64,000 nt of DNA from JALYOC01 sp036675345 (GTDB taxonomy: Bacteria > Myxococcota > Myxococcia > Myxococcales > Myxococcaceae): assembly GCA_036675345.1 (NCBI GenBank), contig JAKFFE010000019.1:372001-436000 (forward strand). The letters run 5' to 3'. Made by a program: the position numbers and the translations under genes. The notes below the pieces were generated by a model. The model made no database searches. It was not told the origin of the DNA and worked only from the letters and a program-made list of their open reading frames with translations. Shown here piece by piece: positions 52,743 through 61,331 of this stretch (position 1 is its first letter; every line of letters begins with the position of its first letter).

Positions 52743-53762
52743 ATGGCCCGCGCCCCCGCCGAGTTGGATCGTCTGCGGACGATCACGCACGCGCTGCAGA
52801 CACTCTCCCCCCAGCCCGCTCCGGTGCTCCCCACCCTGCTGGGAGAGCTGCGGTCGCTGCTGGGCGCGGAGGCCGCGGTGGCCTACTCGGCGAAGGTCGA
52901 TCAGGGGACCTGCGACCTGGAGTTCGTCCACGGCCACGGGCTGGTGGGCGACTACGAGGGGATCAGCCGGCGCTGGTTCGCCCAGGCGCCCATCCCCTGG
53001 GGCCTGTTCGATCCCACCCGGCCGGCCCCGGCGCAGCGCAACAGCGTCCGGCTGATGGGGGAGCTGGGCCACGAGCCGGACCGGCCGCCTCCGGTCAGCG
53101 AGCAGCTGTACCCGCAGATCGGCTTGGCCCACAAGGATCAGCTCCGGGTGCTGATCTGCGAAGAGGATTCGCTGCTGGCCTGGGTGGGGGCGTTCCGCGA
53201 GGAGCCGTTCTCCTCCCGGGAGGCGGCGCTGCTGGCCCAGCTGGTGAGGCCGCTGCAGGAGCGGCTGTCGCTGGAGCGGCGGCTGCGCCAGGGCGCGGTG
53301 CAGGCCGCGGCGCTGCACTCGGCGCTGGAGCAGCTGGGCACCGCCGCCTTCCTGCTGGGCCCCCGGGGACGGGTGGTGGAGCAGAACACCGCCGGCCGGG
53401 CGCTGCTGGCGGCGGACGCCACGGTGGCGCAGACGCTGGCCTCGGCGGTGCGGGGGATCCCCACCGGCTTCCAGCTCTCCTTGGTCAGCGGTCCGGGGAT
53501 GGCGGACCACTACCTGGCGGTGCAGCGTCCCCAGCCGAGGCTGGCCACCGAGGCCGCCGCCAAGGTGGCCCCCCGCTGGCGGCTGACTCCCCGTCAGACC
53601 GAGGTGATGGCCCTGCTGGCGGAGGGGCTGAGCAACCGCGCCATCGCCGCCCGCCTGGGCTGTTCGGAGAGCACGGTGGAGATCCACGTCTCCGCGGTGC
53701 TGTCCAAGGCAGAGGTGGAGAGCCGGGCCGCGCTGGTGGCGCGGATCTGGTCCCTGGCCTAG
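52743..53762 (+). CDS. LuxR-type transcriptional regulator with N-terminal sensor domain
   Basis: This is a 339-aa protein. A GAF/PAS-like sensor region occupies about residues 5-250, with no recognised ligand motif. The C-terminal LuxR helix-turn-helix (LTPRQTEVMALLAEGLSNRA, GCSESTVEIHVSAVLSKAEV) binds DNA. There is no receiver domain, so it is probably a ligand- or protein-sensing regulator. A palindrome lies just upstream. Its stop shares the CTAG with the stop of the convergent ROK kinase gene. Confidence 0.88.
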   Translation: MARAPAELDRLRTITHALQTLSPQPAPVLPTLLGELRSLLGAEAAVAYSAKVDQGTCDLEFVHGHGLVGDYEGISRRWFAQAPIPWGLFDPTRPAPAQRNSVRLMGELGHEPDRPPPVSEQLYPQIGLAHKDQLRVLICEEDSLLAWVGAFREEPFSSREAALLAQLVRPLQERLSLERRLRQGAVQAAALHSALEQLGTAAFLLGPRGRVVEQNTAGRALLAADATVAQTLASAVRGIPTGFQLSLVSGPGMADHYLAVQRPQPRLATEAAAKVAPRWRLTPRQTEVMALLAEGLSNRAIAARLGCSESTVEIHVSAVLSKAEVESRAALVARIWSLA

Positions 53763-54697
53763 CCGAGGTCGGCCAGCAGCGCCGCGCCGATGATTCCGCT
53801 GTCGTCGCCCAGCGCGGCGCTCACCACCTGCACCGTGTTCCGGCTGGTCTCCGAGGACCAGCGGCCAATCCCCTCGGCGATCCGCTGCCGCAGCAGCGGG
53901 GTGTGGCTGAGCACCCCCCCGCCCAGGATCAACCGCTCCGGGTTGAGCATGGTGACCTGGTTGGCCACCGTCATCGCCAGGTAGCGGGCGGTGCGTTCGT
54001 AGAGCGCGGAGGCCGCGGGATCCCCGGCCACCGCCACCGCCTCCAGCACCGCCGGATTGAGGTGGGAGGCGTCCCCGCCCACGTGGGCCAGCAGCGCCGC
54101 GCCCTGCCCCGCCTGGACCAGCTCCTTCATCTGGGCGATCAGGTTGTGCCCGCCGGCGTAGGCCTCCAGGCAGCCATTGCTGCCGCAGCCGCAGCGGCGC
54201 CCATCCGGCTCCACCTTCACGTGGCCGATCTCCCCTGCCACCCCGGAGGCGCCGGTGTGGAGCTTGCCGTGGAGGATGATCGCGCTGCCCACCCCGGACC
54301 CGGCGAAGACCACCAGCACGTCCTTGGCACCGCGGCCGGCGCCGCCCTTCAGCTCGCCCCAGGCGGCGGCGGTCAGGTCGTTGACCACCCGCACCGAACG
54401 GCCCAGGGCGCGGTTGAGCAGCTCCCGGATCGGGACGTTTCGCCAGCCCAGGTTGGGGGCCACCGCGATCACCCCGGTCTCGCCGATCAGCTGACCGGCG
54501 ACCCCGATTCCGCAGCCGTGGACCGGGACCCCGCTGTTGCCGATCGCCTGGTCCGCCGCCTGGGCAATCGCCTCCACCACCGCCTCGGGAGAACGATCCG
54601 TCAGCGCGATGCGGGCCGCCGAGAGGATCTGCCCCTGGCCGTCCACCACCGCGGCGCGGGCGTTGGTTCCCCCCACGTCGATTCCCAGCGTCGCCAC
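53759..54697 (-). CDS. ROK-family sugar kinase (glucokinase-like)
   Basis: This is a 312-aa kinase from the GTG at 54697 (GGAGGCGGAAGC upstream). It has the ATP-binding GIDVGGTNARAAVV, the catalytic-side VVNDLTAAAWGE, and the ROK zinc motif GHVKVEP...CGCGSNGCLEAYAGG. Glucose is the likely substrate, but other hexoses or N-acetyl sugars are possible. It is on the same strand as, and 89 bases after, the phosphomannomutase gene, which suggests a hexose-phosphate supply route. Confidence 0.92.
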   Translation of the reverse strand: MATLGIDVGGTNARAAVVDGQGQILSAARIALTDRSPEAVVEAIAQAADQAIGNSGVPVHGCGIGVAGQLIGETGVIAVAPNLGWRNVPIRELLNRALGRSVRVVNDLTAAAWGELKGGAGRGAKDVLVVFAGSGVGSAIILHGKLHTGASGVAGEIGHVKVEPDGRRCGCGSNGCLEAYAGGHNLIAQMKELVQAGQGAALLAHVGGDASHLNPAVLEAVAVAGDPAASALYERTARYLAMTVANQVTMLNPERLILGGGVLSHTPLLRQRIAEGIGRWSSETSRNTVQVVSAALGDDSGIIGAALLADLG

Positions 54698-54743
54698 GTT
54701 GCTTCCGCCTCCGTTCGGCACTGTGTCTCTTCTACCATCCAGC

Positions 54744-54776
54744 GGGGCCGCTGGCCGCGGGTGTGGCAGCGGCCCC
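54744..54776. terminator. GC-rich hairpin after the phosphomannomutase gene
   Basis: GGGGCCGCTG (54744-54753) and CAGCGGCCCC (54767-54776) form a 10-base stem with a 13-base loop, beginning 10 bases after the phosphomannomutase stop on the minus strand. There is no T run, so it is possibly a pause site between the two sugar genes. Confidence 0.5.
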
Positions 54777-54786
54777 TGTCTCAAAT

Positions 54787-56166
54787 CTAGCGCCCGGCCA
54801 GCTCCTGCTTCACCTGCTGGACCGTGCCTTCGATCAGCGCTCGGATCTCCTCCAGCCGGGCCTCGGTGCGCGCCTCGTAGCGCAGCACCAGGATCGGCTG
54901 GGTGTTGGAGGCGCGGATCAGGCCCCACCCGTCGGGGAAGGTGACCCGCACTCCGTCCACGTCCACCAGCGAGTGCCCCGCCTTGCGGAAGAGCTCGGTG
55001 GCGCGGCGGACGATCTCGAACTTGGTCTCCTCCCCGCCCTCCAGATCCACCCGGATCTCCGGAGAGGAGTAGGTCTTGGGCACATCCGAGAGCAGCGCCG
55101 AGAGCGGCTGCTGCTCGTGGGTGAGGATCTCCAACAGCCGCGCCGAGGAGTACACCCCGTCATCGAAGCCGAAGTAGCGGTGCTTGAAGAAGATGTGGCC
55201 GCTCATCTCTCCGGCCAGCTCCGCGTGCTCCTCCTTCATCTTGGCCTTGATCAGCGAGTGCCCCGCCTTCCACATGATCGGCCGGCCGCCCTTCTCGCGG
55301 ATGTCGTCATAGAGGGTGTAGGAGCACTTCACCTCGCCCACGATCGCCGCGCCCGGGGTCTCCTTGAGCACGTAGCGGGAGAAGAGGATCATCAGCTGAT
55401 CGCCCCACAGGATGTTGCCCTGATCGTCGATCACCCCCACCCGGTCCGCGTCCCCGTCGTAGGCGATGCCCACCTCCGCCTTCTCGCGCTTCACCGCCGC
55501 GATCAGATCCTGGAGGTTCTCGGTGACGGTGGGATCCGGGTGGTGGTTGGGGAAGTTGGAGTCCATCTCGCAGAACAGCGGGACCACCTCGAAGCCCATC
55601 GCCCGGAACAGCGGGACGGCGATGTGACCTCCGGTGCCGTTGCCGGCGTCGATCACGATCTTCATCCCCTTGCGGCCCACCTTCACCGTCTGCTGCACGA
55701 AGTGGTTGTAGGGGGTGATGATGTCGAAGTCGGTGACCTGGCCCGGCTTGTTGGCCACCTCGAAGTCCCGCGCCTCGATCAGCTTGCGCAGCGCCTGGAT
55801 CTCGTGACCGTGGAAGGTGGTCTTGCCGGCGCCGATCTTGAAGCCGTTGTACTCCGGCGGGTTGTGGCTGCCGGTGATCATCGCCAGGCCGTCCACCGGC
55901 AGGGTGTTGGCGGCGAAGTAGGTCAGCGGGGTGGGCACCACGCCGATGTCCCAGACGTCCAGCCCGGTGGAGGTCAGGCCGCGGGCCATCACCTCCCGGA
56001 AGCGGGTGGAGGACTCGCGGCAGTCGCGGCCCAGCGCGATCGAGGTCCCCCCCTTGCGGCGGATCACCGTCCCCAGCCCCTTGCCCAGCAGCTCCACCAC
56101 CTCCAGGGTCAGGTCCTTGTCCACCAGTCCGCGGATGTCGTACTCGCGGAAAATGTGCGTGTTCAT
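54787..56166 (-). CDS. Phosphomannomutase/phosphoglucomutase (AlgC/ManB type)
   Basis: This is a 459-aa enzyme that moves phosphate between C6 and C1 of mannose or glucose. The phosphoserine loop is in ITGSHNPPEYNGFKIG, the metal loop in AYDGDADRVGV, sugar binding in GEMSGH and phosphate binding in IRASNTQPILVLR. The ATG at 56166 has AAGGAGACGA upstream. Together with the ManC enzyme encoded further on, it would supply GDP-mannose for envelope polysaccharides. Confidence 0.94.
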   Translation of the reverse strand: MNTHIFREYDIRGLVDKDLTLEVVELLGKGLGTVIRRKGGTSIALGRDCRESSTRFREVMARGLTSTGLDVWDIGVVPTPLTYFAANTLPVDGLAMITGSHNPPEYNGFKIGAGKTTFHGHEIQALRKLIEARDFEVANKPGQVTDFDIITPYNHFVQQTVKVGRKGMKIVIDAGNGTGGHIAVPLFRAMGFEVVPLFCEMDSNFPNHHPDPTVTENLQDLIAAVKREKAEVGIAYDGDADRVGVIDDQGNILWGDQLMILFSRYVLKETPGAAIVGEVKCSYTLYDDIREKGGRPIMWKAGHSLIKAKMKEEHAELAGEMSGHIFFKHRYFGFDDGVYSSARLLEILTHEQQPLSALLSDVPKTYSSPEIRVDLEGGEETKFEIVRRATELFRKAGHSLVDVDGVRVTFPDGWGLIRASNTQPILVLRYEARTEARLEEIRALIEGTVQQVKQELAGR

Positions 56167-56254
56167 TCGTCTCCTTGGGCGCCCGGCAGGCGCAGCATCG
56201 GGGCGGCGAGGTAGCACATCCGGGGAGACGACAGAACGTCGGCGTCCCCTGGGG

Positions 56255-58015
56255 CTACTCGGCGACCGGGGGACGGGGGGTCCCCGGCCGCAGCGGGACC
56301 TCCGGGGCCAGCAGGGTCAGCCCCAGCCCCAGCAGGGCGATCAGCACGCTGAGCTGGTAGATGCGGCGGACCGCGTCGGTGAAGGCCTCCCTCATCGCCG
56401 CCACCGCCTCGTCCACCAGCACCAGGGCCGGGGCCCGGGCGGCCTCGATCCGCTCCACCGCCCGCCACCGGGGATCTTCGTTGGGGACGTCTTGCAGCTG
56501 GGAGGTCAGCGCGGCCACCCGCTGGTCGAAGCCCTCCTCCACCCGCTGGCGCAGCTGCTGGGGGTCGATCCCCGCGCCCGGTGCCCCGGACTCTCCGTCG
56601 GGGACGGCGGCGGGGGTCAGCAGGGCGCCCAGCTGGGAGCGCAGTGCGGGCGGGACCTTCTGCATCACCGGGTCCAGTCCCCGGGTCATCCCGGAGGCCA
56701 GCGTGGTGGCGAACACGGTGCCCATCAGCGCCAGACCCACCGTGGCGCCCAGCTGGCGGGAAAAGGTGGCGGTGGAGGTGGCCACCCCGATCTGCGCCGG
56801 GGCCACTGCGCTCTGGATGGCCAGGGTGAACAGCGGAATCGAAGGTCCCAGGCCCAGGCCGACCAGGATCATCCTCAGGGTCACCTCGGTCTGGGTGCTG
56901 TCCGGACGCAGGGTGAAGCCCATCACCACCAGGGAGACCAGCAGGATCAGCTCCGAGCCGATCAGCACCGCCCGGTAGCGGCCCAGCCGGGAGACCAGGT
57001 GACCCACGAAGACGTTGCCGAAGACGATCCCCATCGTCAGCGGGGTGGTGGTCAGGCCCGAGGCGGTGGCGCTGAGCCCCACCACGTTGACCATGAACAA
57101 GGGCAGAAAGACGATCGCGCACAGGAAGGTCCCTCCGAGGATGAAGGTGGCCAGGTTGTTGAGGGCAAAGCCACGGTCCCGGAACATCCGCAGGTCCAGG
57201 ATCGGATCCGCGGCGCGCCGCTCGGCCCACAGGAAGCCCACCAGGCCCAGGGTGGCCACCGCCAGCAGTCCCAGGATCTGGGGCGAGGCCCACAGGAAGC
57301 CGGTGGGCCGGGGATCGATCGCGCTCTTGCCCAGGCTCAGCGCCAGCAGCAGCGGGACCACGAACACCGCCAGCAGCGAGGCCCCGGCCAGATCCATCGG
57401 GGGCCGGGCGCCGGTCACCGGCTGCCGCAGGGCCGGCATCTTGGCCAGGATGAAGGCCACCGCCACCGCGCCGACCGGGAGGTTGATGAAGAACACCCAG
57501 TGCCAGCCCCAGAGGTCGGTGATGAAGCCGCCCACCAGCGGCCCCAGGACGCTGGCGATCCCGAACACCCCGCCGAAGATGCCCTGGTACTTGCCCCGCT
57601 CGGTGGGGGTGAAGATGTCCGCCACCACGGCGAAGGCGGTGGTGAACAGCGCCGCCGACCCCATCCCCTGTACCGCGCGAAAGGCGATCAACTGCACCGT
57701 GTTCTGGGAGATCCCGCACAAGAGCGACCCCAGCAGGAAGATCCCGATCCCCACCAGGAGGATGGTCCGCCGTCCGAACAGGTCGGAGAGCTTTCCGTAG
57801 ATCGGCAGCAGCAGGGTGGAGGTCACCAGGTAGGAGGTGGTGATCCACACGTAGAGGGACGGATCGATCTGCAGATCCTGCTGGATCGCCGGCCCGGCGG
57901 TCGCCACCACCGTCTGGTCCAGCGCCGCCAGCAGCATGCCCAGCAGCGAGCCCAGCATGGTGAAGACCTTCTGCTGGCGGGAGAGGTGACCGAAGGTTGC
58001 GCTGCCGTGGTCCAT
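56255..58015 (-). CDS. DHA2-family (EmrB/QacA) multidrug MFS transporter
   Basis: This is a 586-aa inner-membrane exporter with 14 predicted spans. Motif A is GKLSDLFGRRT, motif C SVLGPLVGGF, and the first span carries LAALDQTVVATAGPAI. An insert of about 110 polar residues (about 440-550) lies before the last span (RIYQLSVLIALLGLGLTLL). This family exports drugs, detergents or lipophilic compounds using the proton gradient. No partner adaptor gene is adjacent. Confidence 0.93.
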   Translation of the reverse strand: MDHGSATFGHLSRQQKVFTMLGSLLGMLLAALDQTVVATAGPAIQQDLQIDPSLYVWITTSYLVTSTLLLPIYGKLSDLFGRRTILLVGIGIFLLGSLLCGISQNTVQLIAFRAVQGMGSAALFTTAFAVVADIFTPTERGKYQGIFGGVFGIASVLGPLVGGFITDLWGWHWVFFINLPVGAVAVAFILAKMPALRQPVTGARPPMDLAGASLLAVFVVPLLLALSLGKSAIDPRPTGFLWASPQILGLLAVATLGLVGFLWAERRAADPILDLRMFRDRGFALNNLATFILGGTFLCAIVFLPLFMVNVVGLSATASGLTTTPLTMGIVFGNVFVGHLVSRLGRYRAVLIGSELILLVSLVVMGFTLRPDSTQTEVTLRMILVGLGLGPSIPLFTLAIQSAVAPAQIGVATSTATFSRQLGATVGLALMGTVFATTLASGMTRGLDPVMQKVPPALRSQLGALLTPAAVPDGESGAPGAGIDPQQLRQRVEEGFDQRVAALTSQLQDVPNEDPRWRAVERIEAARAPALVLVDEAVAAMREAFTDAVRRIYQLSVLIALLGLGLTLLAPEVPLRPGTPRPPVAE

Positions 58016-58067
58016 GAGCCCGCGTGGCTACCATGCAGCGGGGAAGGTCGCATCGTCCGCTTCCGTC

Positions 58068-58126
58068 GGGCCTCCGGGCCTCCGGGCCTCCCGGTTGGCC
58101 CCGGCCGGGGCGTTGCCACTTTGGCA
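58068..58126. promoter_or_regulatory. Repeats and palindromes between the divergent MFS and CreD-like genes
   Basis: 58068-58091 is three tandem copies of GGGCCTCC. 58098-58111 is a perfect 14-base palindrome GCCCCGGCCGGGGC. 58114-58126 is TGCCA-CTT-TGGCA. They occupy the centre of the 246-base divergent region. No clear promoter is seen. The last one is the best candidate for a regulator site. Confidence 0.4.
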
Positions 58127-58261
58127 GTCGGAGGCAACCGGAGGCCGACGGCTGTGTCCCTCCGACCACCCGGTTCGTGGCCCGGCTGCCGCAAACGCGG
58201 CCCTCCCGTCCCCTGGGACCCGCGAATCGGCTTGGCATCGGGCGTGCTCTGGCCGCTGTCC

Positions 58262-59617
58262 ATGAAAAGACTGATCGCGATCGGCTTCATCTGGAGCATG
58301 TGTGCGGTGGCCTGGGTGATCCTCGGGGGGACCATCGAGGTGCGGACCGGCGAGAGCTCCGGCGGGCTGCGCTCCGAGGTGCACCGACTGTGGGGCCCGC
58401 CGCTGGCGCTGGCTCCGCCCCTGGGGACCTCCACCCGGCCGGTGGAGTACGAGGACAAGGAGACCACCTATCTGAAGAACGGCACCCCGGTGGTGAGCCT
58501 GGTGAAGCGGATCCGCGAGGAGCCGATCCCGGTGCCCCTGGTGGGCACCGATGCCACCGTGGCGCTGTCGCTGGAGCAGCGGAAGAAGGGCCTGCTGTGG
58601 TTCCCCACCTACGCGGTGGCCTTCCAGGCGCGGTACGCCTTCCAGCACACCGGGGCCCACGCCCGCGAGGCCCGGCTGGAGTTCCCCATCCCCTCCGACA
58701 ACGTGGGCCTGGAGGGGTTCGAATTGTTGGATGGCGCCGGGCAGCCGGTGCCCTACGAGATCAGCCAGGACGCCGCGCGGTGGACCGCGCACTTCCAGCC
58801 CGGGCAGACCCAGTCCTTCCAGGTCGCCTTCCGCAGCCGGGGCACCTCCACCTGGCACTACGCGCTGACCCAGACCGGCCAGGTGAAGGACTTCAAGCTG
58901 AAGCTGACGACCGACTTCCAGGAGGTGGACTTCCCGGCGGGCAGCATCTCCCCCACCCGCCACGCCAGGGTGGGCAGCGGCTGGAGCGGGGAGTGGGACT
59001 TCAAGAGCCTGATCTCCAGCGCCACCATCGGGCTGGATCTGCCGCAGCGGTTGAACCCCGGGGAGGTCGCCTCCCGGATCACCTTCTTCGCCCCGGTGGG
59101 CCTGCTGTTCTTCTTCTTCGTGGTCTCGATCCTGGCGCTGGCCCAGGGGAAGAACCTGCACCCGCTCAACTACTTCTTCCTCTCCTGCGCCTTCTTCGCC
59201 TTCCACCTGCTCTTCGCCTACCTGGTGGACCACCTCTCGCTGGCCCCCTCCTTCGCGCTGGCCTCGGTGGTGTCGATTGCGCTGGTGGTGACCTACGCGC
59301 GCTGGTTCGTGGGCTGGAAGTTCAGCCTCCGGGAGATGGGCGCGGCCCAGGCGCTGTACCTGGTGCTCTTCTCCTTCACCTTCTTCTGGGACGGCTTCAC
59401 CGGGCTGGCGATCACCGTGGGGGCGATCCTCACCCTGTTCGCGATGATGCAGGTCACCGGGCGGCTGGACTGGAACAAGCTGGCCCAGCCCCAGTCCCCG
59501 CCCCCGGCGGCGCCGTCCTCCCCCATCGGCCACGGCACCCCGATCTCCCGGGAGCTGTCTGGAGTGGTGGAGGCCTTCGCCATGCCCCCCGGCGCACCGC
59601 CCGAGGCCCGCGGGTAG
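58262..59617 (+). CDS. CreD-like inner-membrane protein
   Basis: This is a 451-aa protein of the same length as CreD. The first span is residues 3-22, followed by a large periplasmic domain and five closely spaced C-terminal spans (FFAPVGLLFFFFVVSILALA, LHPLNYFFLSCAFFAFHLLF and others). HPLNY with the surrounding pattern is typical of CreD. Its exact role is unclear; in enterobacteria it belongs to the CreBC regulon. No creB or creC gene is visible here. The start has no ribosome site. Confidence 0.8.
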   Translation: MKRLIAIGFIWSMCAVAWVILGGTIEVRTGESSGGLRSEVHRLWGPPLALAPPLGTSTRPVEYEDKETTYLKNGTPVVSLVKRIREEPIPVPLVGTDATVALSLEQRKKGLLWFPTYAVAFQARYAFQHTGAHAREARLEFPIPSDNVGLEGFELLDGAGQPVPYEISQDAARWTAHFQPGQTQSFQVAFRSRGTSTWHYALTQTGQVKDFKLKLTTDFQEVDFPAGSISPTRHARVGSGWSGEWDFKSLISSATIGLDLPQRLNPGEVASRITFFAPVGLLFFFFVVSILALAQGKNLHPLNYFFLSCAFFAFHLLFAYLVDHLSLAPSFALASVVSIALVVTYARWFVGWKFSLREMGAAQALYLVLFSFTFFWDGFTGLAITVGAILTLFAMMQVTGRLDWNKLAQPQSPPPAAPSSPIGHGTPISRELSGVVEAFAMPPGAPPEARG

Positions 59618-59636
59618 CCCCGACCCGGAGACGAGG

Positions 59637-59658
59637 CCCGGGGGTCAACGCCCCCGGG
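59637..59658. terminator. Bidirectional hairpin between convergent creD-like and manC genes
   Basis: CCCGGGGG (59637-59644) pairs with CCCCCGGG (59651-59658) around a 6-base loop, midway between the two stop codons. It could serve both genes. Confidence 0.6.
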
Positions 59659-59670
59659 ATCGGAAGTCGC

Positions 59671-60735
59671 CTACAGGAACCGGTGGGCCTTGCGGGCGCG
59701 CAACGCCTCCACCGCCTTGCGTACGTCCTGACTCTGCTTCTTGGGGACCACAAGGATCGCGTCCCCGGAGTCCACCACCACCATGTCGGTCAGGCCCACC
59801 GCGGCGATCGGCCGATCCGACCCCAGCACCACGCAGCCCTGACAGTCGATCACCATCGCCCCGGCGCCGGAGACCACGTTCCCCCGCGCGTCCTGGGGCC
59901 GGACCTCGGGGAGGGCCTCGAAGGAGCCCACGTCCGACCAGCCGAACTCCGCCGGCAGCACCGCGATGTCCTTGGCCTTCTCCATCACCCCGTAGTCGAT
60001 GGAGGTGGAGGGGAGCTGGGGAAAGACCTTGGCCAGCGTCTTCGGGTAGGCCTTTCCCTTCAGCGCGCCGCGCAGGGTGTCCAGCCCCCGGGCCAGCTCC
60101 GGCATGTGGGCGGAGATCGCCTCCAGCATCACGTCCGCGCGGAAGATGAAGATCCCGCCGTTCCACAGATAGTTCCCGCCCTTGAGGTACTTGCGGGCGG
60201 TGGCCTCGTCCGGCTTCTCCACGAAGGCCGCCACCTTGTGGCCCTTGCCCGGCAGCGGCGCACCCACCTTGATGTAGCCGTAGCCGGTCTCCGGGCGGCT
60301 GGGTTGGATCCCCAGCGTCACCAGCTGGCCGGACTGGGCCACCTCGGCCGCCTCCCGCAGGATCTCCTGGAACCCGGGGACGTTGGCCACGTGGTGGTCG
60401 GACGGCAGCACCACCACGATCCCCGCCGGATCCCGGGCCGCCACGTGCAGGGTGGCCAGGCCGATCGCCGGCGCGGTGTTCCGGGCCGCCGGCTCCACCA
60501 GCACGTTTCCTGCGGGCAGCGCCTTGAGCAGCGAGCGCACCGCCTTCTGGTGGGCCTTCCCGCACACCACGAAGGTGTCCCGGGGCGCGGCCAGTCCCTT
60601 CATCCGCTTGAAGGTCTCCACGATCAGCGGCTGCTCGGTGGCCAGCGCCAGGAACTGCTTGGGCCGCCTGGAGCGGGAGAGCGGCCAGAAGCGGGTGCCC
60701 GAACCGCCCGCCATGATCACCGGATAGATCTTCAT
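59671..60735 (-). CDS. manC: Mannose-1-phosphate guanylyltransferase
   Basis: This is a 354-aa enzyme that makes GDP-mannose from GTP and mannose-1-phosphate. The nucleotide motif is GGSGTRFWPLSRSRRPKQFL, sugar and product motifs are VVVLPSDHHVA and FVEKPDEATA, with NYLWNGGIFIFRADVMLE. The C-terminal isomerase domain of bifunctional forms is missing, so it is the monofunctional type. The ATG overlaps the stop of the Nudix gene as ATGA. Confidence 0.93.
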   Translation of the reverse strand: MKIYPVIMAGGSGTRFWPLSRSRRPKQFLALATEQPLIVETFKRMKGLAAPRDTFVVCGKAHQKAVRSLLKALPAGNVLVEPAARNTAPAIGLATLHVAARDPAGIVVVLPSDHHVANVPGFQEILREAAEVAQSGQLVTLGIQPSRPETGYGYIKVGAPLPGKGHKVAAFVEKPDEATARKYLKGGNYLWNGGIFIFRADVMLEAISAHMPELARGLDTLRGALKGKAYPKTLAKVFPQLPSTSIDYGVMEKAKDIAVLPAEFGWSDVGSFEALPEVRPQDARGNVVSGAGAMVIDCQGCVVLGSDRPIAAVGLTDMVVVDSGDAILVVPKKQSQDVRKAVEALRARKAHRFL

Positions 60736-61331
60736 CGTGCGAAATCCTCGTTCCACGTCTTCAGGTCGCCCAACACCACCAGCAGGTCCCGCAGGATGCG
60801 GGCGGTGGCTCCCCAGATGACGTGTTTTCCGTAGTCGTAGTAGTAGACGTCGCGCAGCTTCCCGCGCACCGGGTGCTGTTCAATCCGCGGACCGGCCAGG
60901 GTCAAGAGGTGAGTGACCGGGACCTCGATGATCTCGTCGATCTCCTCCACGCTGGGCCGGTAGCGGCCGTCCCCGGGGATCACCCCCACGAAGGGCGCGA
61001 TCCGGAACTCGGTGAGGGTGGGGATCTCGTCCAGCAGCCCCAGGACCTGGATCCCGGTCCGGTCGATCCCCAGCTCCTCCTCGGTCTCCCGCAGCGCGGT
61101 GTGCAGGGGGGTGGGGTCCTCGCGGTCCCGCCTTCCCCCCGGAAAGGAGATCTGGCCGGCGTGGGTGCGCAGGGTGGAGGGGCGCTTGGTGAACAGCAGG
61201 TGCGGCACCCCCGCGCGCAGGAACAGCGGCACCAGCACCGCCGACTCGCGCAACACCAGCCCGGGGAGGTTCAGCGACCGCCCCGGCCGGCGCTCCAGGC
61301 TGGCCTGTAGCTCTGCGAACCGTGGATCCAC
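60732..61331 (-). CDS. Nudix hydrolase, NudL/CoA-pyrophosphatase type
   Basis: This is a 199-aa protein. FTKRPSTLRTHAGQISFPGG precedes the Nudix box (GGRRDREDPTPLHTALRETE then EELGI); this pair of signatures is typical of coenzyme-A pyrophosphatases. YRPSVEEIDEIIEVPVTHLL follows. The start is a GTG placed directly after the uppP stop (TGAGTG), and its stop overlaps manC. CoA or another nucleotide diphosphate is the expected substrate. Confidence 0.9.
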   Translation of the reverse strand: MDPRFAELQASLERRPGRSLNLPGLVLRESAVLVPLFLRAGVPHLLFTKRPSTLRTHAGQISFPGGRRDREDPTPLHTALRETEEELGIDRTGIQVLGLLDEIPTLTEFRIAPFVGVIPGDGRYRPSVEEIDEIIEVPVTHLLTLAGPRIEQHPVRGKLRDVYYYDYGKHVIWGATARILRDLLVVLGDLKTWNEDFAR

